From: Gammaproteobacteria bacterium
GTDB taxonomy: Bacteria; Pseudomonadota; Gammaproteobacteria; SZUA-152
Assembly: GCA_003229995.1 (NCBI GenBank)
Contig: QIGJ01000004.1
Coordinates: forward strand, 1-7,171
Direction: 5' to 3'
DNA length: 7,171 nt
Made by a program: the position numbers and the translations under genes. Of the stretch, positions 6,589 through 7,171 are shown in pieces (positions within the stretch are counted from its first letter, which is position 1; each line of letters starts with the position of its first letter). The notes under the pieces are model-generated. The model saw only the letters and a list, made by a program, of their open reading frames with translations. It did not search any database and was not told the origin of the DNA.

Positions 6589-6693
6589 ATGAATAATATA
6601 AAATCTAAATCCTGCAAGTGCTCTCACTCAAAATTGTCATTTGCTCAACGAATCAATACCGTATGCTCGTGCAAGCACGATCACTTACAGTGA
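6589..6693 (+). CDS. Possible 34-aa Cys/His-rich microprotein
   Basis: ATG at 6589 opens a 34-codon frame with two clusters of possible metal ligands: Cys9-Lys-Cys11-Ser-His13 and Cys26-Ser-Cys28-Lys-His30-Asp-His32. Four Cys and three His in 34 residues is unusual and would suit a small zinc-binding peptide. Against it, there is no clear Shine-Dalgarno, the frame is open for only four codons upstream of the ATG, and the second cluster is encoded by a DNA hairpin (6667-6680), so the pattern may come from DNA structure rather than selection on protein. A plus-strand terminator lies 84 bp downstream. I do not recognise a family. Confidence 0.2.
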   Translation: MNNIKSKSCKCSHSKLSFAQRINTVCSCKHDHLQ

Positions 6694-6694
6694 T
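6667..6694. repeat. Two adjacent short hairpins
   Basis: TCGTGC-AA-GCACGA (6667-6680) is followed without a gap by ATCACT-TAC-AGTGAT (6680-6694, sharing one base). A run of seven T begins 14 bp later (6708-6714), too far for a standard intrinsic terminator. They overlap the 3' end of the possible micro-ORF. Confidence 0.45.
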
Positions 6695-6776
6695 TCCGAC
6701 TTAATTATTTTTTTGATGATGCTCTTTTTTTAAGAATACCCCTGTACGTATATTTTTTGTTATGCGATCAGTATTT

Positions 6777-6809
6777 AGGGGAGATTTTTCAGGTTTCCCC
6801 TTAGTTTTT
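6777..6809 (+). terminator. Intrinsic terminator on the plus strand, without a recognised gene before it
   Basis: AGGGGA (6777-6782) pairs with TCCCCT (6796-6801). As RNA the stem extends inward through G-U and A-U pairs to about 11 pairs with a 3-nt loop. TAGTTTTT follows at once (6802-6809), the U-run expected for termination. The minus strand has no U-run, so the direction is plus. No confident plus gene lies upstream in this gap, so it ends either a small transcript starting around 6490-6590 or the leader of the gene at 7033. A CCCCT at 6739-6743 could pair with AGGGG (6777-6781) as a competing structure. Confidence 0.55.
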
Positions 6810-6901
6810 GGGTATTGATGTGTATTGCTGTACATGAAAAGATACTTTACACTTTTCGTGTGAGACTGGTTTTTGTGAAAATTATAAAATTAAAATAGTA
6901 G

Positions 6902-6921
6902 GATATTGGATGATATTGGAA
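6902..6921 (+). repeat. 10-bp tandem repeat with GGA motifs in the leader of the 7033 gene
   Basis: GATATTGGAT is followed directly by GATATTGGAA, 9 of 10 identical. With the preceding GGA (6901-6903) this puts three GGA motifs about 9-10 nt apart. GGA is the core of CsrA/RsmA binding sites, but the motifs are far from the Shine-Dalgarno and not in obvious loops, so that role is speculative. Confidence 0.5.
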
Positions 6922-6959
6922 TGTAAGTTAGCCAATTAAATATAGTCAGTATGAAATGT

Positions 6960-6991
6960 GCTTTTCTCAAAATAATATTTGAGAAGAAAGC
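6960..6991. repeat. Inverted repeat just upstream of the 7033 gene
   Basis: TTCTCAAA (6964-6971) and TTTGAGAA (6978-6985) form an 8-bp stem with a 6-nt loop. GCTT (6960-6963) and AAGC (6988-6991) can extend it past a 2-nt bulge. It ends about 26 bp before the Shine-Dalgarno of the exported-protein gene. It could be an operator or, if transcribed, a 5'-UTR stem that stabilises the mRNA. A TTGAGA/CATAAA pair with a 17-bp spacer (6979-7007) overlaps it and is a weak promoter candidate. Confidence 0.5.
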
Positions 6992-7016
6992 TTGGTTTAG
7001 CCATAAATTATTTTAT

Positions 7017-7022
7017 AAGGGA
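7017..7022 (+). promoter_or_regulatory. Ribosome binding site of the 7033 gene
   Basis: AAGGGA lies 10 nt before the ATG at 7033. A nearer ATG at 7025 is only 2 nt from this site and its frame stops after three codons, so the start at 7033 is preferred. Confidence 0.65.
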
Positions 7023-7032
7023 TTATGCAAAA

Positions 7033-7171
7033 ATGAAAAAACATGCGCGTATCGTTATAACAGCGTCATTTCTGGTAGCGTCAACTGTTTCGTTTGCGGG
7101 AGACTGGAGTTCGCCAGTGGGTGTTAATGTGCCAGGAAGAGAAACCTATTTAGAGGTTCAGGATTCGTTAC
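7033..7171 (+). CDS. Exported protein of unknown function, 5' part only
   Basis: 46 complete codons before the window ends. The N-terminus is a typical Sec signal peptide: MKKHAR, then the hydrophobic core IVITASFLVASTV, then SFA before Gly23-Asp-Trp, a good signal-peptidase I site between residues 22 and 23. No Cys follows the cleavage site, so it is not a lipoprotein. The visible mature part (GDWSSPVGVNVPGRETYLEV) is not recognised. The product is periplasmic or secreted. The frame is intact to the window end, with no sign of disruption. The long AT-rich leader with an inverted repeat and tandem repeat upstream suggests regulated expression. Confidence 0.65.
   Translation, partial: MKKHARIVITASFLVASTVSFAGDWSSPVGVNVPGRETYLEVQDSL

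Larger units (their letters stand above)
5894..7032. other. 1.1-kb gap rich in repeats and hairpins, mostly non-coding
   Basis: Separates the divergently transcribed exporter (-) and exported-protein (+) genes. The first 100 bp should hold the exporter promoter, and the last 220 bp are AT-rich and should hold the leader of the 7033 gene. Between them lie a direct repeat, several inverted repeats, an 11-bp tandem duplication, a possible micro-ORF and a plus-strand terminator, each listed separately. A 74-codon minus frame (6070-6294) with a TTG start runs through the hairpin segment and looks spurious. No transposase, tRNA or known riboswitch was recognised. Confidence 0.6.

Overview
The window looks like a chromosomal segment of a moderate-GC bacterium, most likely a gammaproteobacterium. 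That placement rests on the gene families present and their Shine-Dalgarno and start patterns, and is an inference. It holds three complete protein genes, the 5' end of a fourth, and two long non-coding gaps. I see no tRNA, rRNA, CRISPR array, transposase or phage gene.

Region by region: (1) 143-1921 (+) encodes an asparagine-synthetase-like amidotransferase of the N-acetylglutaminylglutamine amide (NAGGN) type, an enzyme for a dipeptide osmolyte. The partner genes usually found beside it are not downstream. (2) 1949-2977 (-) is convergent with it, 27 bp away, and encodes a membrane-anchored DUF4336 (metallo-beta-lactamase-like) protein. (3) 2978-3556 is a T-rich gap without a convincing gene. 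(4) 3557-5893 (-) encodes a 12-TM RND/MMPL-type exporter that stands alone. (5) 5894-7032 is a 1.1 kb gap rich in small repeats: a roughly 40-bp imperfect direct repeat bracketing a hairpin-rich segment, an 11-bp tandem duplication, a possible Cys/His-rich micro-ORF, and a good plus-strand intrinsic terminator that follows no recognised gene. (6) 7033-7171 (+) is the start of an exported protein that runs off the window.

The genes do not form one operon. The first is probably a stress/osmolyte gene, the exporter appears monocistronic, and the DUF4336 gene has its own likely promoter. No pathway links them convincingly. The part least explained by known families is 6060-7032, where an unassigned plus-strand transcript (small RNA, microprotein mRNA, or attenuated leader of the 7033 gene) is the most interesting possibility. 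I do not see a demonstrable new multi-gene system.
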